11,922 bases of DNA from Desulfohalobiaceae bacterium (GTDB taxonomy: Bacteria > Desulfobacterota > Desulfovibrionia > Desulfovibrionales > Desulfothermaceae). The position numbers and the translations under genes were made by a program. Under the pieces are notes generated by a model that saw nothing but the letters and a program-made list of their open reading frames with translations, ran no database searches and had not been told where the DNA came from. This document shows positions 4,662 through 11,922 of this stretch, piece by piece (positions within the stretch are counted from its first letter, which is position 1; every line of letters starts with the position of its first letter). Where the stretch lies: assembly GCA_021737115.1 (NCBI GenBank), contig JAIPER010000071.1, forward strand, positions 1 to 11,922, in the 5' to 3' direction.

Positions 4662-7600
4662 ATGCCCAAAAGAACAGACATCAAACGGATCATGCTTGTC
4701 GGTTCGGGTCCGATTGTGATCGGTCAGGCCTGTGAGTTCGACTATTCAGGGACTCAGGCCCTGAAGGCCCTGAAAGAAGAGGGCTATGAAGTGGTTCTGG
4801 TCAACTCCAATCCAGCCACGATCATGACCGACCCGGAACTGGCCGACAGCACCTACCTTGAACCGATCACTCCGGAAATAGTGGCCCGGATCATCGACAA
4901 GGAGCGTCCCGATGCCCTGCTGCCCACCCTGGGCGGGCAGACCGCCCTGAATATCGGCGTGACTCTTGCTGAACAGGGAATTCTCGAATGGTACGGGGTC
5001 GAGCTTATCGGGGCCTCACTGCCGGCTATCCAGAAGGCGGAAAGCCGCAGGCAGTTCCGGGAGGCCATGGAGCATATCGGACTGAAGGTCCCGAAAAGCG
5101 GGATAGCCGGCAGTCTGGACGAAGTGCGCCGCCTGACCCGTGAACTCGAGTTTCCGATCATCGTCCGTCCGGCCTATACCCTGGGCGGAACCGGCGGCGG
5201 GGTGGCCCGGAACCTGGAAGAGCTGCTGGCTGTCTCCAGGCAGGGGCTGGCCGCGAGTATGACCACCGAGGTCATGCTCGAAGAATCCCTGCTGGGCTGG
5301 AAAGAGTATGAACTGGAGGTCATGCGGGATAAAAACGACAATTGCGTGATCATCTGTTCCATCGAGAACCTCGATCCCATGGGGGTTCATACCGGAGATT
5401 CGGTGACCGTGGCCCCGGCCCAGACCCTGAGCGACAGTGAATACCAGTTTATGCGGGACGCCTCTATAGCCATCATGCGGGAAATCGGGGTCGAGACCGG
5501 TGGCTCCAATGTCCAGTTCGCGGTCAATCCGGAAAACGGCGAGATGATGGTCATTGAAATGAACCCCCGGGTTTCCAGGTCTTCGGCCCTGGCCTCCAAG
5601 GCCACGGGATTTCCCATCGCCAAGATTGCGGCCAAGCTGGCCGTGGGCTACACCCTTGACGAGCTGCCCAACGACATTACCAGGGAAACCATGGCCTCCT
5701 TCGAGCCGACCATCGATTATTGCGTGGTCAAGATCCCTCGATTCACCTTTGAGAAATTTTCCAGCGTACCGGATGAACTGACGACATCCATGAAGAGCGT
5801 GGGCGAGACCATGGCCATCGGCCGCACCTTCAAGGAGGCCCTGCAGAAGGGGCTGCGTTCCCTGGAGATCGGCAGGGCCGGGCTGGGCAATACCTTTCAG
5901 GGAGACCGCCTTGACAGGGAAGCGATTGAACCCGAACTGAGAAGACCCCATTCGAAACGCCTCTTGATCCTCAGGCAGGCCATGCTCAACCAGATACCTG
6001 AGAAGGATATCTACGCAATAACCGGGATCGATCCCTGGTTTTTGCGGCAGATAAAGGAAATCGTGGATTTCGAGCAGAGGTTGCAGCAAGAGCAGGAGAA
6101 CGGGCTGGACTTGACACAGCCATCCGGCCGGGAATTCTTGATCCGGGCCAAAAAAATGGGCTTTTCGGATAAGCAGCTCGGGACTCTCTGGGGAAAGACC
6201 GAGCTGGAGATCAGGGAGATTCGGAAGAGAGCCGGGATCATTCCCAGCTACAAGCTGGTGGATACCTGTGCTGCTGAATTCGAGGCCTACACCCCGTATT
6301 TTTATTCCACCTACGAGCAGGAGAACGAGAGCCGGGCCGGCAAAGACAAAAAGGTGGTCATCCTGGGCGGCGGGCCGAACCGGATCGGCCAGGGGATAGA
6401 GTTCGACTACTGCTGCGTTCACGCCTCCTTCGCCCTCAAGGAAATGGGAGTGGAGTCCATCATGGTCAACTCCAACCCGGAGACCGTGTCCACCGATTAT
6501 GACACTTCGGACCGCCTCTATTTCGAGCCGGTGACCCTGGAAGACGTCATGAACATCATCGAGCTGGAACAGCCGGACGGGGTAATCGTCCAGTTCGGGG
6601 GTCAGACTCCGTTGAACCTGGCTCTGCCCCTTCTGGAAAACAAGGTTAAGATCATCGGAACCTCTCCGGACAGCATCGACAGGGCCGAGGACAGAGAGCG
6701 CTTTCAGGCCCTGCTGGGCAAGCTGGGGCTTAAACAGCCGGAGAACGGAACAGCGGTCTCGGAACAGGGGGCCCTGGAAGTGGCCGCGGCAATCGGGTAT
6801 CCCCTAGTGGTCAGGCCGTCCTATGTCCTGGGGGGACGGGGTATGGAGATCGTCTATGACCGGGAGGACATGATCAATTACTTCCGGGAAGCAGCGGTCA
6901 TTTCCCCAGATCATCCGATTCTGCTGGATAAATTCATGGCCGGAGCCGTGGAAGTGGATGTGGATGCAGTCTCTGATCAGGACCAGACTTATGTGGCCGG
7001 GATCATGGAGCACATCGAGGAAGCCGGGGTGCATTCGGGTGATTCGGCCTGCGTCCTGCCCTCCTATACCCTGAGCCCGGATGTGGTCCGGGAGATTGAA
7101 CGCCAGACCGAGGCCCTGGCCCGGGAACTCGAGGTTGTCGGGCTGATGAATGTCCAGTATGCGGTCAAGGACGGAGAGATCTATATTCTCGAAGTCAATC
7201 CCCGGGCTTCCCGGACCGTTCCCTTCGTGAGCAAGGCAACCGGCATTCCCCTGGCCAAGATCGCCACCAGGGTCATGCTCGGTCAGAAACTCAAGGACCT
7301 GGATCCCTGGTCCAGGCGAAAGTCGGGCTATGTTTCGGTCAAGGAGGCGGTCCTGCCTTTTAACCGATTTTCCGGAGCGGACATCCTCCTCGGTCCTGAA
7401 ATGCGTTCCACTGGCGAGTCCATGGGAATAGACCGCAATGTGGGGCTGGCCTTCATGAAGAGTCAGCTGGGGGCCGGGCTGATGATCCCGAGCACGGGAA
7501 CGGTGTTTGTCTCGGTCAATAACAGAGACAAGCCGTATATTGTCGATCCTGCCAGGAGCCTGTCCAAGCTGGGCCTGCGCCTGGTGGCCACCAGGGGCAC

Positions 7601-7892
7601 GGCTGAATTTCTGGCCAGACAGGGGATCGAGGCTGAAGTGGTCAACAAGGTCTATGAAGATCATCCTAATGTCTTGGACATGATCCAGGAAATTGACCTG
7701 GTGATCAATACCTATTCCGGGAAACTCACAGTCCAGGATTCGTCTGCCATCAGACTGGCGACCATCATGTACCAGATCCCCTACACCACCACCGTGGCCG
7801 GAGCCAGAGCCCTGGCCCTGGCCATGGAGGAGTTCCGGGAAAAAGGCCTGGATGTCTGCAGTCTGCAAAAATTTTATGCTGATCCATGCTGA
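4662..7892 (+). CDS. carB: Carbamoyl-phosphate synthase large subunit
   Basis: The 1076-residue product has the full length and order of bacterial CarB (E. coli about 1073). The first carboxyphosphate half has MLVGSGPIVIGQACEFDYSG near residue 12, an ATP-grasp with VRPAYTLGGTGGG (about 169-181) and EMNPRVSRSSALASKATG (about 299-316). The oligomerisation domain spans about 400-550. The second carbamate-phosphorylating half begins with VVILGGGPNRIGQGIEFDY (about 564). It carries a second ATP-grasp with VVRPSYVLGGRG (about 716) and EVNPRASRTVPF (about 845). The C-terminal MGS allosteric domain covers about 940-1076. It makes carbamoyl phosphate from bicarbonate, ATP and glutamine-derived ammonia with CarA, which is not in this window. 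The ribosome-binding site is weak (GGA, 6 nt). The stop codon sits in a 10-bp tandem duplication. Confidence 0.98.
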   Translation: MPKRTDIKRIMLVGSGPIVIGQACEFDYSGTQALKALKEEGYEVVLVNSNPATIMTDPELADSTYLEPITPEIVARIIDKERPDALLPTLGGQTALNIGVTLAEQGILEWYGVELIGASLPAIQKAESRRQFREAMEHIGLKVPKSGIAGSLDEVRRLTRELEFPIIVRPAYTLGGTGGGVARNLEELLAVSRQGLAASMTTEVMLEESLLGWKEYELEVMRDKNDNCVIICSIENLDPMGVHTGDSVTVAPAQTLSDSEYQFMRDASIAIMREIGVETGGSNVQFAVNPENGEMMVIEMNPRVSRSSALASKATGFPIAKIAAKLAVGYTLDELPNDITRETMASFEPTIDYCVVKIPRFTFEKFSSVPDELTTSMKSVGETMAIGRTFKEALQKGLRSLEIGRAGLGNTFQGDRLDREAIEPELRRPHSKRLLILRQAMLNQIPEKDIYAITGIDPWFLRQIKEIVDFEQRLQQEQENGLDLTQPSGREFLIRAKKMGFSDKQLGTLWGKTELEIREIRKRAGIIPSYKLVDTCAAEFEAYTPYFYSTYEQENESRAGKDKKVVILGGGPNRIGQGIEFDYCCVHASFALKEMGVESIMVNSNPETVSTDYDTSDRLYFEPVTLEDVMNIIELEQPDGVIVQFGGQTPLNLALPLLENKVKIIGTSPDSIDRAEDRERFQALLGKLGLKQPENGTAVSEQGALEVAAAIGYPLVVRPSYVLGGRGMEIVYDREDMINYFREAAVISPDHPILLDKFMAGAVEVDVDAVSDQDQTYVAGIMEHIEEAGVHSGDSACVLPSYTLSPDVVREIERQTEALARELEVVGLMNVQYAVKDGEIYILEVNPRASRTVPFVSKATGIPLAKIATRVMLGQKLKDLDPWSRRKSGYVSVKEAVLPFNRFSGADILLGPEMRSTGESMGIDRNVGLAFMKSQLGAGLMIPSTGTVFVSVNNRDKPYIVDPARSLSKLGLRLVATRGTAEFLARQGIEAEVVNKVYEDHPNVLDMIQEIDLVINTYSGKLTVQDSSAIRLATIMYQIPYTTTVAGARALALAMEEFREKGLDVCSLQKFYADPC

Positions 7893-7895
7893 TCC
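7876..7895 (+). repeat. 10-bp tandem duplication across the carB stop codon
   Basis: ATGCTGATCC occurs twice head to tail (7876-7885 and 7886-7895). The second copy contains the TGA stop. The final residues FYADPC are therefore dictated by this duplication. The second copy also opens the inverted repeat that continues to 7973. Confidence 0.8.
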
Positions 7896-7973
7896 ACCGT
7901 GCATCTTTTATATTCAGGTATTGTTTCCAATAGAAGTAGTCCTTGTTGGTGATTGTGCGTTGTGGATCAGCAT
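7886..7973. repeat. 88-bp segment bounded by 12-bp perfect inverted repeats
   Basis: ATGCTGATCCAC (7886-7897) is exactly inverted as GTGGATCAGCAT (7962-7973) with 64 bp between. The segment is non-coding apart from the carB stop. The long loop and absence of a T-tract argue against a simple terminator. A small mobile element inserted at the end of carB is one explanation; a structured 3' UTR is another. Confidence 0.5.
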
Positions 7974-8034
7974 ATATTTAAGAAATGTATAAATAAGACC
8001 TGATAGTTAATGAAGTGTAAGACAATTTCTTTGG

Positions 8035-8053
8035 ATTTCGAAAGTATTTCGAA
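8035..8053. promoter_or_regulatory. Paired ATTTCGAA motifs upstream of purF
   Basis: ATTTCGAA occurs at 8035-8042 and 8046-8053, an 11-bp period that puts both on one face of the helix. Each contains the palindrome TTCGAA. Similar motifs followed by GATATTT and ATCC lie upstream of the second feoA gene. It may be a regulator site or part of a dispersed AT-rich repeat. Confidence 0.3.
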
Positions 8054-8056
8054 TAG

Positions 8057-8155
8057 ATATTTTTATCCATATTTGACCCTGTAAAATTAACATGTTTTTG
8101 GAATATGAGAAAAGCCCTGGATAGTAACACGGGATAAAAATATGGATAAAAATAT
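8057..8155. repeat. 18-bp perfect inverted repeat in the purF leader
   Basis: ATATTTTTATCCATATTT (8057-8074) is the exact reverse complement of 8138-8155, with 63 bp between the arms. The right arm is made of tandem-repeat units 1 and 2. The arms could form a long hairpin in the purF transcript or mark the ends of a small element. The TTGACC inside (8073-8078) has no matching -10 box at the usual spacing. Confidence 0.7.
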
Positions 8156-8168
8156 GGGATAAAAATAT
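8132..8168 (+). repeat. Three tandem copies of a 12-bp unit reaching into the purF start codon
   Basis: GGATAAAAATAT is repeated at 8132-8143, 8144-8155 and 8157-8168. The third copy supplies the first two bases of the purF ATG. The other two units also end in ATG triplets (8142 and 8154), both out of frame with purF. GGGA at 8156-8159 is the only ribosome-binding-like motif. Change in copy number could alter the spacing and the decoy starts. Confidence 0.85.
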
Positions 8169-9552
8169 GAAGAAAGAAAATTGTGGACTGGTCGGGATAT
8201 ATAATCATCCTGAAGCCGCCCGGATGGCCTATTTCGGGCTCTACGCCCTGCAGCACAGGGGACAGGAGAGCGCCGGGATCGTAACCTGGGACGGTTCGAA
8301 ACTGCGCGAACAAAGGGGTATGGGGCTTGTGGCCGATGTCTTCAGTGAAAGACATCTCGGCCATGAACTCAAGGGCGGCAATGCCATCGGCCACATCCGC
8401 TACTCGACCACAGGGGCTTCGCTGCTGCGCAACGCCCAACCGTTTATGGTCCATTTCCGGGATCTTCGTCTGGCCATCGGTCATAACGGAAACCTCCTGA
8501 ACACCGTTGCCCTGAGGCGGGAACTGGAACAGGAGGGCTCCCTCTTTCAGACAAGCATGGACAGTGAAATTTTTATGCACCTCGTGGCCAAGAACTGTAA
8601 CGGGGTTTCCATCGAAGAGGCTGTGGCCAAGGCCTGCGCCAGGGTACAGGGGGCCTATTCCCTGCTTATCCAGGCCAATGAGAAGATCATCGGGGTGCGT
8701 GATCCCTGGGGATTCCGGCCCCTGGTCATCGGCCGGGTCGGGGCGACGACGGTCCTGGCCTCGGAGACGTGCGCCCTGGATCTGCTGGAGGCGGAGTACA
8801 TCCGGGAGGTGGAACCGGGTGAGATGATCGTCCTGGACAAGGGGAAGATGCAATCCCGGCAGGCCGTGCCTCAGGAAAAGCGGAAGCCGTGCATTTTCGA
8901 GCTCATCTATTTTGCCAGACCCGACTCTGTGGTCTTTGGAGAGGAGGTCTATGCCCGGCGGAAGAACATGGGCCGGGTCCTGGCTGAAGAGGCCCCGGTG
9001 GATGCGGATTTCTGCATGCCTTTTCCAGACTCCGGTGTCTACGCCGCTCTGGGCTTTGCCCAGGAGTCGGGCCTGCCCTTTGAGATGGCCATGATCCGCA
9101 ATCACTATGTGGGACGGACTTTTATTCAGCCTTCTCAGGACATGCGGGACTTCGGGGTCAGGGTCAAGCTTAATCCGGTCAAGGGGATGATCAAGGGAAA
9201 GAAGATCGTGATCATTGAGGATTCCATCGTCCGGGGGACCACCATCAGGACCAGGATGAAGAAACTGCGGGAACTCGGGGCCAAGGAACTGCACCTGCGG
9301 GTCAGCTGTCCTCCGATCTGCAATCCCTGTTACTATGGGATAGACTTTTCCTCGAAAGGAGAACTCATCGCCGCCAATTACTCCGTTTCGGACATAGCCA
9401 GGTTCATCGGCCTGGACTCTTTGCATTATCTGAGTCTGGACGGGCTGATGGAGGCGGTGGGGGCAGACCAGGGATACTGCCGGGCCTGTTTCGATGGGGA
9501 GTATCCGGAGCTTCCCCCGGAAGGGTGCGGCAAGGCCTGTCTCGAAACTTGA
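8167..9552 (+). CDS. purF: Amidophosphoribosyltransferase (4Fe-4S, propeptide type)
   Basis: The 461-residue enzyme makes 5-phosphoribosylamine from PRPP and glutamine, the committed step of purine synthesis. The N-terminal Ntn glutaminase starts at Cys6 (MKKENCGLVGIY), so a five-residue propeptide is removed to expose the catalytic Cys. HRGQESAG (about 31-38) and GHNGNL also match the family. The phosphoribosyltransferase half carries the PRPP motif IVIIEDSIVRGTT (347-359). Four cysteines match the iron-sulfur ligands of the B. subtilis enzyme: Cys242 (KPCIFE), Cys388 (NPCYYG), and Cys438 and Cys441 (CRAC). E. coli-type PurF lacks this cluster and the propeptide. AMP/GMP feedback inhibition is expected from the family. 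The start is fixed by the propeptide length although the ribosome-binding site is weak. Confidence 0.98.
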   Translation: MKKENCGLVGIYNHPEAARMAYFGLYALQHRGQESAGIVTWDGSKLREQRGMGLVADVFSERHLGHELKGGNAIGHIRYSTTGASLLRNAQPFMVHFRDLRLAIGHNGNLLNTVALRRELEQEGSLFQTSMDSEIFMHLVAKNCNGVSIEEAVAKACARVQGAYSLLIQANEKIIGVRDPWGFRPLVIGRVGATTVLASETCALDLLEAEYIREVEPGEMIVLDKGKMQSRQAVPQEKRKPCIFELIYFARPDSVVFGEEVYARRKNMGRVLAEEAPVDADFCMPFPDSGVYAALGFAQESGLPFEMAMIRNHYVGRTFIQPSQDMRDFGVRVKLNPVKGMIKGKKIVIIEDSIVRGTTIRTRMKKLRELGAKELHLRVSCPPICNPCYYGIDFSSKGELIAANYSVSDIARFIGLDSLHYLSLDGLMEAVGADQGYCRACFDGEYPELPPEGCGKACLET

Positions 9553-9573
9553 ATTTGGGAAGACCCAAATTCA
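9550..9573 (+). terminator. Terminator-like hairpin after purF
   Basis: TGAATTTGGG (9550-9559), loop AAGA, and CCCAAATTCA (9564-9573) form a perfect 10-bp stem. The purF TGA stop is the beginning of the left arm. No T-tract follows, so efficient intrinsic termination is doubtful. It may instead protect the 3' end of the message or attenuate transcription into kdsD. Confidence 0.45.
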
Positions 9574-9684
9574 GGTTATAGGAAGATGGGTATGGTTAAG
9601 AGAGAAATATATATACTTTTCCAGTGTAAATTGTAGAACAACGACGACGTGATGTATCATCCAGCCCTGATTGGAAGAGAGGCA

Positions 9685-10662
9685 ATGGAAAAGTATAAGT
9701 GGATTAAACTGGCTAAACAGGTCCTGGAAACCGAGATCCAGGGGATCAGGCAGGTCCGGGACGACCTGGGGGAAGAGTTCGTCCGGGCCCTGGAACTGCT
9801 GGCCGGCTGTTCCGGGCGGGTCGTTGTTTCCGGTGTGGGCAAATCCGGGCTCGTTGGCCGGAAGATAGCCGCGACCTTCAGCAGCACCGGAACGCCTTCC
9901 TATTTTCTGCATCCGGTGGAAGGAGCCCACGGGGATCTGGGGATGATCAAGGCCGGGGATGTGGTCATCGGGATCTCCAACAGCGGAGAGACCGATGAAC
10001 TCAACGCGATCCTGCCCACCCTGATCAGTCTGGGGGCCAAGGTCATCGGGCTGACCGGGAATTTGCAGTCAACCCTGGCCGAAATCTGTCATGTCTGCAT
10101 CAGCACCGGGGTGCCCAAAGAGGCCTGTACCTTGGGACTGGCCCCCACCGCCAGCACCACGGCCACCCTGGCCTTGGGCGATGCCCTGGCCGTGGCTCTG
10201 ATCGAATGGAAATCCTTTGGTCGTGACGATTTTCAGCGCTTCCATCCCGGCGGGGATCTGGGCAGACAATTAAGGATGATCGTCAGCAGGATCATGCACG
10301 TACAGGGTCTGCCCGTGGTCAGATCGGGAGTCACGCTGCAAGAGGCGCTTTCGGTCCTGGATCAAGGCGGTCTGGGAACGGTGGTCGTTGTCGGTGATGA
10401 GGACAGATTGCTGGGCATTTTGACCGACGGAGATGTCCGGCGTCTCGTCTGCCGGGGCACCTTTTCCCGACAGGAGCCGGTGGATGTGTACATGACCAGA
10501 AATCCCCGCTATGCAGGGATAGATGAAAAAGGAGCCCTGGTTCTGGAACGGATGGAAAAAGCGGCCATCATGGTCCTGCCGGTGGTGGACAAAGACCGGG
10601 TCTTGCAGGGAGTGGTCCATCTCCATGATCTCCTGGGCAAGGGGAGAGTTCGATTCCAATGA
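9685..10662 (+). CDS. kdsD: D-arabinose 5-phosphate isomerase (KdsD/KpsF/GutQ family)
   Basis: It interconverts ribulose 5-phosphate and arabinose 5-phosphate, the entry to Kdo and LPS synthesis. The 326-residue protein has an SIS domain (about 30-165) with GVGKSG (Lys53), EGAHGDLG (His82), SNSGETDE (Glu105), PKEACTLGLAPT (Glu146) and HPGGDLGR (His187). Each sits six residues before the E. coli KdsD counterparts I recall (59, 88, 111, 152, 193). Two CBS motifs follow (about 210-326). I chose ATG 9685 because GGAAG lies 7 nt before it. The frame also offers GTG 9649 and ATG 9652, which lack a ribosome-binding site and would add 11-12 residues. The stop overlaps the next gene as ATGA, so kdsD and the PBP are coupled in an envelope operon. 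Confidence 0.95.
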   Translation: MEKYKWIKLAKQVLETEIQGIRQVRDDLGEEFVRALELLAGCSGRVVVSGVGKSGLVGRKIAATFSSTGTPSYFLHPVEGAHGDLGMIKAGDVVIGISNSGETDELNAILPTLISLGAKVIGLTGNLQSTLAEICHVCISTGVPKEACTLGLAPTASTTATLALGDALAVALIEWKSFGRDDFQRFHPGGDLGRQLRMIVSRIMHVQGLPVVRSGVTLQEALSVLDQGGLGTVVVVGDEDRLLGILTDGDVRRLVCRGTFSRQEPVDVYMTRNPRYAGIDEKGALVLERMEKAAIMVLPVVDKDRVLQGVVHLHDLLGKGRVRFQ

Positions 10663-11922
10663 AGAAGTTTTTCAAAATTTCCGTAATTTTCCTCCTTTCT
10701 TGCCTGCTCATAATAGCGGCCGGCGGGGTCGGGGTCTATTTCTGGGCAGGAAAAGACCTGCCGGCGATCGAGTCCATTACGGACTACAACCCGTCCCTGA
10801 CCACCACGGTCTATTCCGGGGATGAACAGGTGCTTGGCTACCTGACCCGGGAAAACAGGTTCCTGTATCCCTTGAAAAAAATGCCGGATCATGTCCCGGC
10901 CGCCTTTCTGGCGGCCGAGGACGACAGTTTCTATGAACATCCTGGAATAGATCTTTTCGGCATTGCCCGGGCGGCCGTGAAGAACCTGATGGCCGGAGAT
11001 ATCGTCCAGGGCGGGAGTACGATCACCCAGCAGGTGATCAAGTCCCTGCTGCTTACCCCGGAGAAGAGCTACAAACGAAAGCTCAAAGAGGCGATCCTGG
11101 CCTACCGGCTGGAAAATAACCTGGACAAGGACGAGATCCTGACCATTTACCTCAATCAGATCTATTTCGGGCATTCCGCTTACGGGATCGAAGCCGCGGC
11201 CCGGACCTATTTTGCCAAGCATGCCTCGGAATTGACCCTGGCCGAGGCAGCCCTCCTGGCCGCCCTGCCCAAGGCGCCGTCCTCGTATAATCCGTACAAG
11301 AACAAAGGAAAGGCCAAGATCCGGCAGCTGGGAATCCTGCGCCACATGCTGGAGCTTGGCTGGATCGACGCCGAAGAGTACGGGGAGGCCTTGAATCAGC
11401 CGCTGGAGTACGAGTCCATGCCCGATCCCTCCTGGGAAACAGGGTCCGCCTATCTGGAGGAAGTAAGGCGCTGGCTGATCGAGCGTTTTGGTGAACAAGC
11501 CACCTACCGGGGCGGGCTCGAGGTGTATACTGCAGTCGATCTTTCGCATCAGAAAGCAGCCGAAGATGCGGTCAAAAGGGGGCTGGAGGCTTCTACCAAA
11601 AGGAGAGGCTGGCGGGGGCCGATTCGACACATCCCGCCGGAGCGCTATGCTGAATTCTCCAAGGCCGATCCACACGAGGCAGCAGTACCCGAGCCCGGGG
11701 AATGGCTTCAGGTTCTGGTCAAACAGGTGGAAAAAAAGGGAGCCCGGATCCTGTACCAGGATCAAGAGGGCTGGATCGATGTCTCAAGTATGGGCTGGTG
11801 CAGAGAACCGGATCCGGCAAAAGCGCCGGAGGAGGTCCGGGATATCAAGGATGCCAGGAAGGTGCTCGAGGCCGGGGATGTCGTCTGGGCTTCGCTGTCT
11901 TCAGAAAAGGGAGCAGAAGAAA
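10659..11922 (+). CDS. mrcA: Penicillin-binding protein 1A-type peptidoglycan synthase (partial, runs off the window)
   Basis: The ATG shares ATGA with the kdsD stop. The 421 visible codons start with a signal-anchor (FFKISVIFLLSCLLIIAAGG, residues 4-23). The GT51 glycosyltransferase domain follows: EDDSFYEHPGID with catalytic Glu87, GGSTITQQ (118-125), RKLKEAILAYRLE and EILTIYLNQIYFG. This domain polymerises lipid II at the outer face of the inner membrane. After about residue 240 comes a linker and then an OB-like insert (from about 310) typical of Gram-negative PBP1A. The transpeptidase domain with its SxxK serine lies beyond base 11922. Pairing with kdsD links LPS and peptidoglycan synthesis. 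The symbol is by family; ponA is an equally valid name. Confidence 0.94.
   Translation, partial: MKKFFKISVIFLLSCLLIIAAGGVGVYFWAGKDLPAIESITDYNPSLTTTVYSGDEQVLGYLTRENRFLYPLKKMPDHVPAAFLAAEDDSFYEHPGIDLFGIARAAVKNLMAGDIVQGGSTITQQVIKSLLLTPEKSYKRKLKEAILAYRLENNLDKDEILTIYLNQIYFGHSAYGIEAAARTYFAKHASELTLAEAALLAALPKAPSSYNPYKNKGKAKIRQLGILRHMLELGWIDAEEYGEALNQPLEYESMPDPSWETGSAYLEEVRRWLIERFGEQATYRGGLEVYTAVDLSHQKAAEDAVKRGLEASTKRRGWRGPIRHIPPERYAEFSKADPHEAAVPEPGEWLQVLVKQVEKKGARILYQDQEGWIDVSSMGWCREPDPAKAPEEVRDIKDARKVLEAGDVVWASLSSEKGAEE

Noticed and set aside
5016..6422. Long open frame antisense to carB (468 codons)
   Set aside because: It lies wholly opposite strongly conserved CarB sequence. Its product has no recognisable domain and mirrors the codon bias of the real gene, as expected in GC-rich DNA.
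8073..8106. purF promoter using TTGACC and GAATAT
   Set aside because: The spacing is 22 bp, too long for a sigma-70 promoter, and TTGACC overlaps the inverted-repeat arm.
7978..9426. Long open frame antisense to purF (482 codons)
   Set aside because: It is the shadow of purF plus the AT-rich gap. It has no family resemblance and a low-complexity composition rich in Gly, His, Pro and Asp.
10509..11765. Open frame antisense to the kdsD end and the penicillin-binding protein
   Set aside because: It covers two well-supported overlapping plus-strand genes, with no domain signature of its own.

Overview
The window looks like a chromosomal segment of a Gram-negative, probably anaerobic bacterium, with GC-rich housekeeping genes separated by AT-rich or repeat-rich gaps. 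A Kdo-pathway isomerase and a class A penicillin-binding protein indicate an outer membrane and LPS. FeoA-type proteins, a B. subtilis-type Fe-S PurF and the order carB-purF-kdsD-PBP1A suggest a deltaproteobacterial sulfate reducer (Desulfovibrionales or Desulfohalobiaceae-like). That placement is inference from content and gene order, not a search result.

Bases 1-1680 are a graveyard of accessory genes. A minus-strand VapBC-type module (RHH antitoxin plus PIN toxin) has its toxin cut short exactly at the edge of a 56-bp palindrome-bearing repeat. Next come about 280 bp with no recognisable gene and a fragment of an RND-efflux/HlyD-type adaptor. A plus-strand Phd/YefM antitoxin follows, with a second PIN toxin that survives only as its first ~38 residues. 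Both antitoxins are intact and both toxins are broken.

Bases 1685-3767 (minus strand) hold an iron/redox-flavoured cluster: a small FeoA protein behind a near-consensus promoter, a second FeoA, a zinc-dependent medium-chain dehydrogenase overlapping it by one base, and a PaaI-type hotdog thioesterase. No FeoB permease is present.

Bases 3768-4661 carry no confident protein gene. They hold several hairpin-forming repeats (including the second copy of the 56-bp repeat), a 101-bp element bounded by 15-bp perfect inverted repeats, and the promoter and ~170-nt leader of carB. The leader may encode an arginine-rich 40-residue peptide.

Bases 4662-11922 (plus strand) are core metabolism and envelope genes. 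carB makes carbamoyl phosphate for pyrimidines and arginine. purF performs the first committed step of purine synthesis. kdsD isomerizes ribulose-5-phosphate for Kdo. A PBP1A-type peptidoglycan synthase starts inside the kdsD stop codon and runs off the window. The gap before purF has a 3-copy, 12-13-bp tandem repeat reaching into the start codon and an 18-bp perfect inverted repeat. An AT-rich module in that gap also resembles the one between the two feoA genes.
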